Source: Kumtagia sp963829135 (GTDB lineage Bacteria > Pseudomonadota > Alphaproteobacteria > Rhizobiales > Rhizobiaceae). Taken from it: a stretch of DNA of 64,000 nt. Below are positions 17,722 through 26,670 of the stretch, one piece after another; within the stretch, counting starts at the first letter, position 1; each line of letters begins with the position of its first letter. The notes beneath the pieces are model-generated. The model was not told the origin of the DNA, searched no databases, and saw only the letters and a list, made by a program, of their open reading frames with translations. The position numbers were made by a program, and so were the translations under genes. The stretch lies in contig CAWHHO010000008.1 in assembly GCA_963829135.1 (NCBI GenBank), forward strand, positions 868,001 through 932,000. The letters are read 5' to 3'.

Positions 17722-19653
17722 ATGGATTCGTCGACAGACCCGGTCCGTTTCATTCGCCCCGTCGACAAACGGCGACGCATTCCGGTTGCCGTCATCCTGG
17801 CGCTCAGTTTCGGTACGCTGGTTTTTTTGTCGGTGGGCGGTGTGCTGGCGCTATCGGTGTCGGCCAACTATCGCAACACCTTCGATCTTCTTGGAACACA
17901 GTCGAGCCTGCTTATCGACGCGATGGAGGATTCGCTGCGTTCGCATATGGGCCGCGCGGAAAGTGCAGTCGACGGCATCGCGCAGCTATACGCGGATGGC
18001 GGCTTCGAGATCGATGACAACGGCAAGATGACGTCGGCGCTGTCGGGAGCGCTTGCCGCAGTCCCTGAAGCAGACGCCATGCTGATTTATACCCCGGACT
18101 TGAACGAGCGGGGCGTGGTTCGCCACGCGGGCAAGGATGGATCGGAGCCGGTTATCGAGCCGCTGGCGATCCAGCCGGAGCCGTCCCCGCAAGTCCGCGC
18201 GGCATTGGAGGCGCGAAAAAAAGTCGACGGCCGCCGGTGGGGCGCATTCCTGGCGAACGAATTCGGGCTGTTTGCATATGTCTCTGTACCGCTCATGCGC
18301 AACGGCACCCTACAGGGCTGGATTGTCGCGCCGGTCGAGTTGCAGACACTGTCGGGGATCACCCGCGATCTTTCTGTGCGCTTCGGCACCCACGCCTTCA
18401 TTATCGATGGCGATGGCCATGTGCTGGCGGACGAGCGATTGGCCGATCCGGCAGCGAAGCAGCATGGAATTGTACCGCTGATGCGGCTCTCCAAGTTTGG
18501 CGATGATGTCCTGGCGCGCTTCTCCTCCCGCAATGTCCTGTCCGAATTCGGCTCCGCCAGAACCCGCGACGTGGAAGTGGCAGAAATCCTGCCGGAGGCG
18601 CCGAAGGACAGCTTCTTCCCGCTATGGAGCAGCAACAGGGCGCATGTCGTGATCAGCCGCACCATCACCGGGTATGGCAGCCGGCCATGGACCCTGGGGG
18701 CGTATTATGAGCGGAGCGAGATCGGCGACGAACTTCTGCGCGCCTGGCGCTCGGCCGTCGTCGGAATTGGCGCAATGGCCTGCGCCATTATCGCGGCCAT
18801 ACTACTGGGCAAGCGCCTGTCGCGCCCGGTCCAGGCGATCGCCGGCCACGCCCAGCGCGTCGCCGACTTCGACCTCGACGGGATGGAGCCGCTGCCGCGC
18901 AGCCGAGTGCTGGAGTTGGACAACCAGGCGGCAGCCTTCAATGCCATGCTGATCGGCCTGCGCGCTTTCTCGACCTACATTCCCCGCTCGCTCGTGGCAA
19001 AGCTCGTGCGAACCGGCGAGATCGGCATCGGCGAGCCCCGTGAGGCAATCGTCACGGTGATGTTCACGGATATTGCCGGCTTCACCACCCTGTCCGAGCA
19101 TATGAATGCCGCCACGAGCGCGAAATTGCTGAATCATCATTTTGCCGCCCTTTGCCACGCGGTCGATATGCAGGGCGGCACGGTCGACAAATTCCTGGGC
19201 GACGGGATGATGGCGTTCTTCGGCGCGCCGGACCGTCTAAAAGGGCACGCAGCGGCTGCCGTTCGTGCTGCGGTTGCCATCCGCGAGAAACTCGAGGCTG
19301 ACAATCGAATTGCGGAACTCGAGGGCCGTCCTGCCTTGCGGGTGCGGATCGGCATTCACACGGGACCGGTCATCGTCGGCAATATCGGTGCCGCGGATCG
19401 CGTGAATTACACGATCGTCGGCGACACCGTGAATGTAAGCCAGAGGCTGCAGGAACTCGGCAAAGTGCTGGCGCCCGGGGCTACAGCGGCCATTGCCATT
19501 TCGTCCGAGACCGCGTCGCGCCTCGACGGTCGTTTCGAAACCACGCCCGCCGGTCGTCACAGCCTGCGCGGCAGGGGTGAAGCGATCGAAGTTTTTCTCG
19601 TCAATCATTACGATGCCATCAATTCCGCCAAGCGTGAAGCCGGGGCAGCCTGA
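17722..19653 (+). CDS. Membrane adenylate cyclase, class III, with periplasmic sensor domain and HAMP
   Basis: A 643-residue protein predicted to make cAMP. A short cytoplasmic N-terminus precedes a transmembrane helix (VAVILALSFGTLVFLSV), a periplasmic sensor domain of about 300 residues, probably Cache-like, and a second helix near residue 345-365. A HAMP linker (KRLSRPVQAIAGH) and the catalytic domain follow. Metal-binding Asp residues are in MFTDIAGFTTLSEH and FLGDGMMAFFG, with the adenine-specifying Lys in VDKFLGD, Thr in NYTIVGDTVN and the transition-state Asn/Arg in NVSQRL. ATG 17722 is preferred to an upstream GTG at 17704. The signal sensed is unknown. A hairpin follows the stop. Confidence 0.88.
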   Translation: MDSSTDPVRFIRPVDKRRRIPVAVILALSFGTLVFLSVGGVLALSVSANYRNTFDLLGTQSSLLIDAMEDSLRSHMGRAESAVDGIAQLYADGGFEIDDNGKMTSALSGALAAVPEADAMLIYTPDLNERGVVRHAGKDGSEPVIEPLAIQPEPSPQVRAALEARKKVDGRRWGAFLANEFGLFAYVSVPLMRNGTLQGWIVAPVELQTLSGITRDLSVRFGTHAFIIDGDGHVLADERLADPAAKQHGIVPLMRLSKFGDDVLARFSSRNVLSEFGSARTRDVEVAEILPEAPKDSFFPLWSSNRAHVVISRTITGYGSRPWTLGAYYERSEIGDELLRAWRSAVVGIGAMACAIIAAILLGKRLSRPVQAIAGHAQRVADFDLDGMEPLPRSRVLELDNQAAAFNAMLIGLRAFSTYIPRSLVAKLVRTGEIGIGEPREAIVTVMFTDIAGFTTLSEHMNAATSAKLLNHHFAALCHAVDMQGGTVDKFLGDGMMAFFGAPDRLKGHAAAAVRAAVAIREKLEADNRIAELEGRPALRVRIGIHTGPVIVGNIGAADRVNYTIVGDTVNVSQRLQELGKVLAPGATAAIAISSETASRLDGRFETTPAGRHSLRGRGEAIEVFLVNHYDAINSAKREAGAA

Positions 19654-19660
19654 AAATGAA

Positions 19661-19686
19661 TCGGGCTCCCCCGTCGGGGAGCCCGA
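19661..19686. terminator. Hairpin terminator between convergent cyclase and aglK genes
   Basis: Perfect 11-bp arms TCGGGCTCCCC and GGGGAGCCCGA flank a 4-base loop, 8 bp after the cyclase stop and 27 bp from the aglK stop on the other strand. There is no long T run on either strand, so it may act as a weak bidirectional terminator or only as an mRNA end stabiliser. Confidence 0.65.
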
Positions 19687-19713
19687 TGCAAGGCGCCTGA
19701 TGGGAGGAGTCTG

Positions 19714-20823
19714 CTAGGCCGCCTTTGCCTCGATACGTGGTCTCGCATACGAAAGACCCTTCTCATCGAAGATGTGGAGGTCGCCCGGGTCGGCGGCCAG
19801 CCTCATGGTCCCGCCGCGCTTGACCTCGGCGTTGCCAGGCAACTTGACGGTGACCGGTTCGGTTGGACGACCGATATCGATATAGACAAGCTGGACTTCG
19901 CCGAGCTGCTCGACGTAGTCCACCTTGCCCTCAAACAGGTAATTCTCGCCCGTAGCGACCAAGAGATCCTCGGGGCGCACTCCGAAGCTGATCGCCTTGC
20001 CCCTGGCGTCGGCCGGCGTCGTCACCGGCACGTTGATCTTGCGCCCAAGAATTTCGGCGACGGTCGAGGAGCCCGCTTGCGCAATGGTGCCAGGCAGGAT
20101 GTTCATGGCCGGCGAGCCGATGAACTGCGCCACGAACAGGTTGCCAGGATGCTTGTAGAGCTCCATCGGCGAGCCGACCTGCTCGATGCGGCCGTCCTTC
20201 AGCACGACGATGCGGTCGGCCAGCGTCATCGCTTCGACCTGGTCGTGCGTGACGTAGATCATCGTGGTGTTCGGCATCGATTCCTTGAGCTTGGCGATCT
20301 CGATGCGCGTGGCGACACGCAGCGCCGCGTCAAGGTTCGACAGCGGTTCGTCGAAGAGGAACACCTTCGGATTGCGAACGATGGCGCGGCCGATCGCGAC
20401 GCGCTGGCGCTGGCCGCCCGACATTGCCTTCGGCAGGCGCTCCAGCATCTTGGTCAGCTGAAGGATTTCGGCAGCGCTGCGCACGCGCTTGTCGATGTCC
20501 TGCTTGCTCTCACCGGCAATACGCATGGAGAATGCCATGTTGTCGTATACGGTCATATGCGGATAGAGCGCATAGGACTGGAACACCATGGCGATGCCAC
20601 GCTTCGACGGCGGCACGTCGTTGACGGTCTCGCCGGCGATCTGCAGCGTGCCGGACGTGATCTCCTCGAGACCGGCGATCGTGCGCAGCAGCGTGGACTT
20701 GCCGCAGCCTGATGGACCGACGAACACAATGAATTCGCCGGACTTGATGTCGAGGTCGATACCATGAAGCGTGTACAGGTTTCCGTACGCCTTCTTGATG
20801 TCCCTTAGGGTGAGATCGGCCAT
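19714..20823 (-). CDS. aglK: Alpha-glucoside ABC transporter ATP-binding protein AglK
   Basis: A 369-residue MalK-like ATPase, last gene of the alpha-glucoside operon. Walker A GPSGCGKST is at residues 36-44. The Q-loop is in VFQSYALYPHMTV, the signature in MSGGQRQR, and Walker B in VFLFDEPLSNLDA. The C-terminal TOBE domain contains FGVRPEDL. It is separated from aglA by a 125-bp gap with no clear terminator. The order aglE-F-G-A-K matches the rhizobial agl cluster that imports sucrose, trehalose and maltose. Such ATPases can serve several sugar systems, so the name rests on context. Confidence 0.9.
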   Translation of the reverse strand: MADLTLRDIKKAYGNLYTLHGIDLDIKSGEFIVFVGPSGCGKSTLLRTIAGLEEITSGTLQIAGETVNDVPPSKRGIAMVFQSYALYPHMTVYDNMAFSMRIAGESKQDIDKRVRSAAEILQLTKMLERLPKAMSGGQRQRVAIGRAIVRNPKVFLFDEPLSNLDAALRVATRIEIAKLKESMPNTTMIYVTHDQVEAMTLADRIVVLKDGRIEQVGSPMELYKHPGNLFVAQFIGSPAMNILPGTIAQAGSSTVAEILGRKINVPVTTPADARGKAISFGVRPEDLLVATGENYLFEGKVDYVEQLGEVQLVYIDIGRPTEPVTVKLPGNAEVKRGGTMRLAADPGDLHIFDEKGLSYARPRIEAKAA

Positions 20824-20948
20824 TGTTTTCCTCCCTTTTATCCTGGCGCAACACCGATCCTACCGAACCGGTAAATGCGCTCTAACTCTCTGTTTCAGCA
20901 TGATGTTTATCCAAAAAGTCTGCAACATTTTGGCATCATGCCTACGGT

Positions 20949-22616
20949 TCAGACAAGACGGCCGAACCATGCTCCATAGCTGCCGAGGCGAACCGTGCCG
21001 CCGTCGCGCGTTCCCGAAAACCCGTGTCCGTCGAGATCTTGCACGGACTTGAGGTCGCCAAGATTGACCGACGCCTCGCCCGACCCAAGATTGAAGGCAC
21101 AGACGATCTCTTCGTTGCCGAAGCGCCGGGTAAAGGCGAGCGCATTGCCGTCCGCCGCAACGAACGCGATCTCGCCCTTGGCAAAGGCCGGATGAGCCCG
21201 CCGGAATGCGAGGAAACGACGATAGTGTTCGAGCATCGATGCGGCGTCGCCTTGCTGTCGGTCGACCGCGAGCACCGTGTGCTCAGCCGGCACCGGCAGC
21301 CACGGCTTCGCCGGCGAGAAGCCGCCATTGCGGGCAGAACCCTCCCACACCATAGGCGTGCGGCAGCCGTCGCGGCCCTTGAACTCGGGCCAGAAGCGGA
21401 TCCCGTACGGATCCTGCAGGTCTTCGAAACTGAGTTCCGCCTCTGTCAAGCCAAGCTCCTCGCCCTGATAGATGCAGACAGAGCCGCGCAGCGACATCAT
21501 TAGCGCCGAAATGACCTTGAGGTAGGCGCTGCGATCGGCCTCGCCTTTCCCCCAACGGGTGGCATGCCGCACCACGTCGTGATTTGAAAGCGCCCAGCAG
21601 GACCAGCCGTCGGTTGCGACCCGGCCGAAGGTATCCAAGACCTCGCGCACTCTGTTCGCGTCCATTTTTTCCGGGCCGAGGAAGTCGAAGGCGTAGCACA
21701 TCTGCACGCGGTTGCCGCCCGATGTGTAGGCTGCGACCACTTCCAGCCCACGCTGCGCATCGCCCACCTCGCCGACCGCCGCTGCCGCCGGATATTCGTC
21801 GAGCAGCGCGCGGAAGCGCTCCAGGAATTTCAGGTTCTCCGGACGGCTCTTGTCGTAGAGGTGGTCCTGGAAATTGTATGGATTGACCGACGGCGCAATC
21901 GAAGCATTTCGATCGCCTTCCGGCAGTGCCGGATTGTCCTCGAGACCGGCCGAATGAAAGTAGAAATTGATTGTGTCCAGGCGGAACCCGTCAACGCCGC
22001 GCTCGAGCCAGAACCGGGTGACATCGAGCAGCGCGTTCTGCACCTCCGCATTGTGGAAGTTGAGGTCCGGCTGTTCCGACAGAAAGTTGTGCAGATAATA
22101 CTGCATGCGGCGGGTATCCCACTGCCATGCAGAGCCGCCGAAGATCGACAGCCAGTTGTTGGGCGGCGTGCCATCCGGCTTCGGGTCGGCCCAGACGAAC
22201 CAATCGGCCTTGGCGTTCGTCCGGCTCGACCGGCTTTCCTTGAACCAGGGGTGCTGATCGGAGGTGTGGGAGATTACCTCGTCCATCATCACCTTGAGGC
22301 CGAGGCGGTGCGCCTCGGCGACAAGGTCGTCAAAGTCGGCCAGCGTGCCGAACATCGGGTCGACGTCACAATAGTCGGTGACGTCGTAGCCGAAGTCCTT
22401 CATAGGCGACTTGCAGAAAGGCGAAATCCAGATGGCGTCGGCACCCAACGAGGCGATGTAGGGCAGGCGGCGGATAATGCCCGGCAAATCGCCGATCCCG
22501 TCGCCATTCGAATCCTGATAGCTGCGCGGATAGATCTGGTAGATCACCGCGCCGCGCCACCAGTCGCGATCGGGCGCCGTTTCCGGATGTTCGATCCGAC
22601 GAACTGCCGATGGCAT
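20949..22616 (-). CDS. aglA: GH13 alpha-glucosidase AglA
   Basis: A 555-residue cytoplasmic alpha-glucosidase of family GH13. Conserved region I is near DEVISHTSDQHPWF, region II has the nucleophile Asp in GVDGFRLDTIN, region III has the acid/base Glu in AVGEVGD, and region IV has the transition-state Asp in LSNHDVVR. It begins WWRGAVIYQIYPRSYQDSNG as in exo-acting alpha-glucosidases and has no signal peptide. It lies 3 bp downstream of aglG in the same operon. It should hydrolyse imported alpha-glucosides such as sucrose or maltose to glucose and the partner sugar. Confidence 0.95.
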   Translation of the reverse strand: MPSAVRRIEHPETAPDRDWWRGAVIYQIYPRSYQDSNGDGIGDLPGIIRRLPYIASLGADAIWISPFCKSPMKDFGYDVTDYCDVDPMFGTLADFDDLVAEAHRLGLKVMMDEVISHTSDQHPWFKESRSSRTNAKADWFVWADPKPDGTPPNNWLSIFGGSAWQWDTRRMQYYLHNFLSEQPDLNFHNAEVQNALLDVTRFWLERGVDGFRLDTINFYFHSAGLEDNPALPEGDRNASIAPSVNPYNFQDHLYDKSRPENLKFLERFRALLDEYPAAAAVGEVGDAQRGLEVVAAYTSGGNRVQMCYAFDFLGPEKMDANRVREVLDTFGRVATDGWSCWALSNHDVVRHATRWGKGEADRSAYLKVISALMMSLRGSVCIYQGEELGLTEAELSFEDLQDPYGIRFWPEFKGRDGCRTPMVWEGSARNGGFSPAKPWLPVPAEHTVLAVDRQQGDAASMLEHYRRFLAFRRAHPAFAKGEIAFVAADGNALAFTRRFGNEEIVCAFNLGSGEASVNLGDLKSVQDLDGHGFSGTRDGGTVRLGSYGAWFGRLV

Positions 22617-22619
22617 CGA

Positions 22620-23786
22620 TCAGCCTCCCTTCACCGAACCCGCGAGCAGGCCGCGGACGAAGTAGCGTTGCAGTGAGAAGAACACGATCAGCGGCACGAT
22701 GATGGTAACGAAGGCCGACGTCGTGAGGATTTCCCAATCGCCGCCGCGCGAGCCGAGCAGGGCATTGAGCTTGCCCGTGAGCACCAGCTGGTCTGCGCCG
22801 GAACCGAGGAACACCATGGCCACGAGAAGGTCGTTCCAGACCCACAGGAACTGGAAGATGGCGAAAGAGGCGAGCACCGGAAAGGACAACGGCAGCACGA
22901 TCTTGATGAAGATTTCGAAGTCGCTGGCGCCATCGATGCGGGCCGACTCCATTAATTCGCGCGGCAGCCCTGCCATGTAGCTACGGAGAAGGTAGATGGC
23001 GAAGGGCAGCCCGAAGCCGGTATGCGCCAGCCATATGCCGAGATAGGTCTTGGCCGGAACGCCGAAGAACGCGCCGACGCCGTTGTACAGGCGCAAGAGC
23101 GGAATGAGCGACATCTGCAGCGGCACGACAAGCAGGCCGATGATGATGGCGATGATCAGAGCGCGTCCGGGAAACCGCATCCAGGCAAGCGCATAGGCCG
23201 CGAAGGCCGCGATGAGGATGGGAATGACCGTAGCGGGGATTGTCACCGTCAGCGAATTCAGGAACGACCGGCCGATTCCTTCGGAGAAGAGCACCGTTTC
23301 GTAATTCTCGGTGGTGAAGCGCGGCGGTGCCGACGAGGTATAGTAGACGCGCTGGCCGCGTTCGCCCTCGAACGCCTTTGGCGAAGACATGACGAACGAG
23401 CCGTCGGCATTGAGGATCAGCGTGACGCCATCCCCAAGGTCGGCGGTGGCACCCGGCGCGAACTCATTCGGGTTGGCGGCCTTCAGGCCGTAGGCGCTGA
23501 TATTGCGGGGCGGAGCCTCGCCGAAGATATTGCCCTCGATGACGAACTTGCCATCCTTTTCGACCTGAGCCGACGCCGCCGGCAGCCGGCCGGCCTCGGT
23601 CTGGCTCGAACTGGTGAAGGAATTCCACCAGCCGGAGGCGATGATCTGGTCTTTGTCGCGCAGGGACGACACCAGAATGCCGAGGGTTGGGATGGTCCAA
23701 AGGATGACGAAAAACAGCACCGCTATATGGACGCCGAAACGGCTGAAAAACGACTTGCCGGCGGATTTGCCGCTTGCCTGTGCCAT
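22620..23786 (-). CDS. aglG: Alpha-glucoside ABC transporter permease AglG
   Basis: A 388-residue MalG-type permease. It has an N-terminal membrane anchor (FGVHIAVLFFVILWTIPTL), a long periplasmic insertion of about 100 residues rich in Gly and Asn, then five further membrane segments. The EAA loop is LPRELMESARIDGASDFEIFIKI and the typical tail is YFVRGLLAGSVKGG. The long insertion is characteristic of AglG rather than ordinary MalG. It starts 1 bp after the aglF stop and ends 3 bp before aglA. Confidence 0.93.
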   Translation of the reverse strand: MAQASGKSAGKSFFSRFGVHIAVLFFVILWTIPTLGILVSSLRDKDQIIASGWWNSFTSSSQTEAGRLPAASAQVEKDGKFVIEGNIFGEAPPRNISAYGLKAANPNEFAPGATADLGDGVTLILNADGSFVMSSPKAFEGERGQRVYYTSSAPPRFTTENYETVLFSEGIGRSFLNSLTVTIPATVIPILIAAFAAYALAWMRFPGRALIIAIIIGLLVVPLQMSLIPLLRLYNGVGAFFGVPAKTYLGIWLAHTGFGLPFAIYLLRSYMAGLPRELMESARIDGASDFEIFIKIVLPLSFPVLASFAIFQFLWVWNDLLVAMVFLGSGADQLVLTGKLNALLGSRGGDWEILTTSAFVTIIVPLIVFFSLQRYFVRGLLAGSVKGG

Positions 23787-23787
23787 C

Positions 23788-24801
23788 TCAGTGTCCTCCC
23801 GTCTCTTTGTTCGCCTGGCGGATGTTCCAGATCATGATCGGAAGCACCGCGATCATGATGATGATGGCGATGGTCGCGCCGCGACCGAAGTCGCCGCCGC
23901 CGCGAAACATCCAGTCGAACATCAGGTTGGCGAGAACCTGGCTGTTCCACTGGCCGTTTGTCATCGTCAGCACGATGTCGAAGACCTTCAGCACGAGGAT
24001 GGTGATTGTCGTCCAGACGACCATGATGGTCCCCCAGATCTGCGGGATCATGATCTTCCAGAAAATCTGGAACGGATTGGCGCCGTCGATGACGGCCGCC
24101 TCGATGGTCTCCTCGGGAATGCCGCGCAGCGCGGACGAAAGGATGACCATGGCAAAGCCGGTCTGGATCCAGATCAGGATGACCATCAGGAAGAAATTGT
24201 TCCAGAAAGGCATGGATATCCAGACCTGCGGATCGCCGCCCAACCAGGTGACGAGCGCGTTGAGGATGCCGATCTGCGTCTGGCCCTCGCCACGATACTC
24301 GTAGACGAACTTCCAGATCACGCTGGCGCCGACGAACGAGATGGCGAGCGGCAGGAAAATCAGGCTCTTTGCTATGGTACCCCACCAGATCTTGTCCGTG
24401 AGCACCGCGATGATCAAACCGAGGAAGGTGCATGCAGCCGGAACGACGATCAGCCACCAGAGATTGTTGATGATCGAATTCTGGAACTCGCGATCGGAGA
24501 ACGCCCAGGCGTAATTATTGAAGCCGACGAAGTTCTCGCCTGCCTTGTCGTGGAACGACAGGATCAGCGTCGAGATCACCGGATAGATCAAATAAACCGT
24601 CAGCAGGATCAGCGCCGGACCAATGAAGAGCCAGGGGCGGATGACGCCCTGGCGCCGCAGATTGTCAATCGCGGCACCGCCGCTGACGCCACGGGACGGG
24701 AAAATAATGTCAACGATCTTGTTGGCGCCCCAGAAGTAAGCGACGCAGCCGCCGACACCGACAATAATAACGAGAATGGCTGATAATATCTGAGCCGCCA
24801 T
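23788..24801 (-). CDS. aglF: Alpha-glucoside ABC transporter permease AglF
   Basis: A 337-residue MalF-type permease. It has a first membrane helix near residues 5-25 (LSAILVIIVGVGGCVAYFW) and six more segments. The EAA loop PEETIEAAVIDGANPFQIFWKI contacts the ATPase. I chose the ATG at 24801 because a strong GAGGGGAGGAA lies just before it; a longer in-frame start adds a Pro/Arg-rich segment unlike the family. A 10-bp hairpin separates it from aglE. It pairs with AglG. Confidence 0.93.
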   Translation of the reverse strand: MAAQILSAILVIIVGVGGCVAYFWGANKIVDIIFPSRGVSGGAAIDNLRRQGVIRPWLFIGPALILLTVYLIYPVISTLILSFHDKAGENFVGFNNYAWAFSDREFQNSIINNLWWLIVVPAACTFLGLIIAVLTDKIWWGTIAKSLIFLPLAISFVGASVIWKFVYEYRGEGQTQIGILNALVTWLGGDPQVWISMPFWNNFFLMVILIWIQTGFAMVILSSALRGIPEETIEAAVIDGANPFQIFWKIMIPQIWGTIMVVWTTITILVLKVFDIVLTMTNGQWNSQVLANLMFDWMFRGGGDFGRGATIAIIIMIAVLPIMIWNIRQANKETGGH

Positions 24802-24878
24802 AGGTTCCTCCCCTCGTGCGGGCCGCTTCGATCCCAACGCCATCAGGGAACGTGTCCCCTGGGGTTGAGCTTGCCTGT

Positions 24879-24904
24879 GATCCGGGCCGAGGACGGCCCG
24901 GATC
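24879..24904. terminator. Perfect 10-bp intercistronic hairpin between aglE and aglF
   Basis: Arms GATCCGGGCC and GGCCCGGATC flank a 6-base loop, in the 142-bp gap between the binding-protein gene and the first permease gene. There is no T run. It is positioned like the hairpin after the other binding-protein gene (11027-11053), so it may protect the aglE mRNA or reduce read-through. Confidence 0.6.
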
Positions 24905-24943
24905 GACTGCAATACGGCACTGCTAAGCCAGTATGCGACGCTA

Positions 24944-26300
24944 TTACTTGATGGCGTCCCAGCTCTTCTGGATGTCCGCGGTCACATCGGTGGCCGGCTT
25001 GCCGCCGACGACGTCGATCATGCCGGTCCAGAACGCACCCGCTCCGATCTTGCCCGGCATCAAATCCGAACCGTCGAAGCGGAAAGTGGTGGCATTGGCG
25101 AGGATCTCACCCTGCTTTTTCAGCGGCGTCGCTGCCATACGCGTCCTTGTTGGCGGACTTGAACGGCGTAACGAAACCGCTCTGCGCCATCCAAAGCTCG
25201 TGAGCCAGCGGCATCTGCAGGAACTTGATGAACTCGCGCGAGGCCTTGGAGTCCTTGGTGATCATGGCGAGCGTGCCTGCACCGAGAACCGGGGTGCCCA
25301 GATCGGGCTTGGAGGCGTAGGCCGGATAGTAGAAGAAGTCCGCATCGACGCCGAGCTTGGTACCTTCCGGGAAGAAGCTCGGGATAAACGACGCCTGGTG
25401 ATGCAAATAGCACTTCGGCGGTACGGAGAAGAGCCCCTTCGGGCTGTCGCGGAAGTCCGTCGCGGCAACTGCCTTGGCGCCGCCGTCAACCATCTTATCG
25501 TCGGTTGCGATCTTGGCGAATATGTCGATGGCGTTGACGACAGCCGGATCGTTGAACGGAATCTCGTTCTTGACCCACTTGTCATAGACGTCCGGCGACT
25601 GCGTGCGAAGCATGATATCCTCGACCCAGTCGGTCGCCGGCCAGCCCGTCGCGCCGCCGGAGCCGAGACCGATGCACCACGGCTTGCCGCCGTCAGCGAT
25701 GATCTTCTGCTCGAGCGCTGCCAACTCTTCCTGCGTCTTCGGAACTTCGTATCCGGCTTCCTCGAAATTGTCCGGCGAATACCAGACCAGCGACTTCACG
25801 TCGGCCTTGTACGGGAAAGCGAAATAGCCCGGCTTGCCGTCCTTGTCCTTGAAGGTGCCGAGATCAACCCACGACTGGCCCGCGCCATAATTGTCCTTGA
25901 CCCATGTGGCGACATCGTCGCCAAGCGGAACCAGGAGACCTTTGGATGCCAGATCCTGGATCAGACCAGGCTGCGGCAGAATCGCGATGTTTGGCGGGCT
26001 GCCCGCCTGCGTGTCGATGACAATCTGCTGCTCGTAGTTTTCCGAAGACGAATATTTGATATCAACGCCGGTAGCCGTCGAGAAATAATCGAGAACGCTG
26101 CGCACCAGGGCTTCGTCTTCACCGCGCCACGGGCCGAAAATCGCCAGCGTTTCGCCCTTCAGGTCGACCTTCTTGAGGTCGTCATAGTTGGCCCAGGTGA
26201 ACTTGCTGTCTTTGCCCGGCTCGTATTTGAGCTCGGCGGCGGCCGGCCATGTGAGGGCCAGCGCGGACAGCGCAACGCCAATAAACAGACTCTTCTTCAT
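24944..26300 (-). pseudogene. aglE: Alpha-glucoside ABC transporter substrate-binding protein AglE, one frameshift
   Basis: Periplasmic binding protein for sucrose/maltose/trehalose-type sugars. The start is the ATG at 26300 after GGAGGAATTTC. A clear Sec signal peptide (MKKSLFIGVALSALALTWPAAA) is given here by its ends, Met1 to about Ala22. The mature part has LAIFGPWRGEDEALV and many aromatic residues. Near the C-terminus one extra base in a GG pair (about 25125) shifts the frame; removing it joins SDA to LKKQGEILANATTF and the normal end DIQKSWDAIK, about 452 residues. The last 60 residues would otherwise be lost. An artefact is likely. Confidence 0.88.
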
Positions 26301-26435
26301 TTGTGAAATTCCTCCCTGCAGAGATTTTTTCCCGGGGATGGGACCTCCATCCCCGTCCCGCCATCGCCACCCTGAACCTATACCATGATCGTGTCCACAC
26401 GCATTACTGAATACGGACCGACCACAGGCGATTTT

Positions 26436-26447
26436 CAAAGCGCTTTG
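26436..26447. promoter_or_regulatory. Operator-like palindrome CAAAGCGCTTTG (aglE/aglR gap)
   Basis: A perfect 12-bp palindrome with central CG, 136 bp before the aglE start. Related half-sites occur at 26468-26479 (TCAAACGCTTTT) and 26643-26656. The arrangement suits control of both divergent promoters by AglR, a LacI-family protein. Binding is inferred. Confidence 0.6.
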
Positions 26448-26467
26448 GCTTGACGGATATTTACACA

Positions 26468-26479
26468 TCAAACGCTTTT
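26468..26479. promoter_or_regulatory. Second AglR-like half-palindrome
   Basis: TCAAACGCTTTT is an imperfect copy of the CAAAGCGCTTTG site, 32 bp (three helical turns) from it centre to centre. This spacing places both on the same DNA face. Confidence 0.45.
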
Positions 26480-26642
26480 CCGAGTCAAGAGACTTCATCA
26501 ATCAATCGATTTAGAGCCGATTTTCGCACTGCAGCATCGATTAATGGCCGTGAGGTTGCGTTTTTCCTTCAAATTTTCGCTCAGCGGCACTAGCCTTATA
26601 GGCGCATAGCATCAGCGCCGGCACATGAACCTATCCCTGACT

Positions 26643-26656
26643 TCAAAGCGGTTTGA
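26643..26656. promoter_or_regulatory. AglR-like operator next to the regulator start
   Basis: TCAAAGCGGTTTGA has perfect 5-bp arms TCAAA/TTTGA and ends 15 bp before the aglR start. It could serve autoregulation. The core AAAGCG is shared with the site at 26436. Confidence 0.5.
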
Positions 26657-26670
26657 GATTTCGTTCCACC

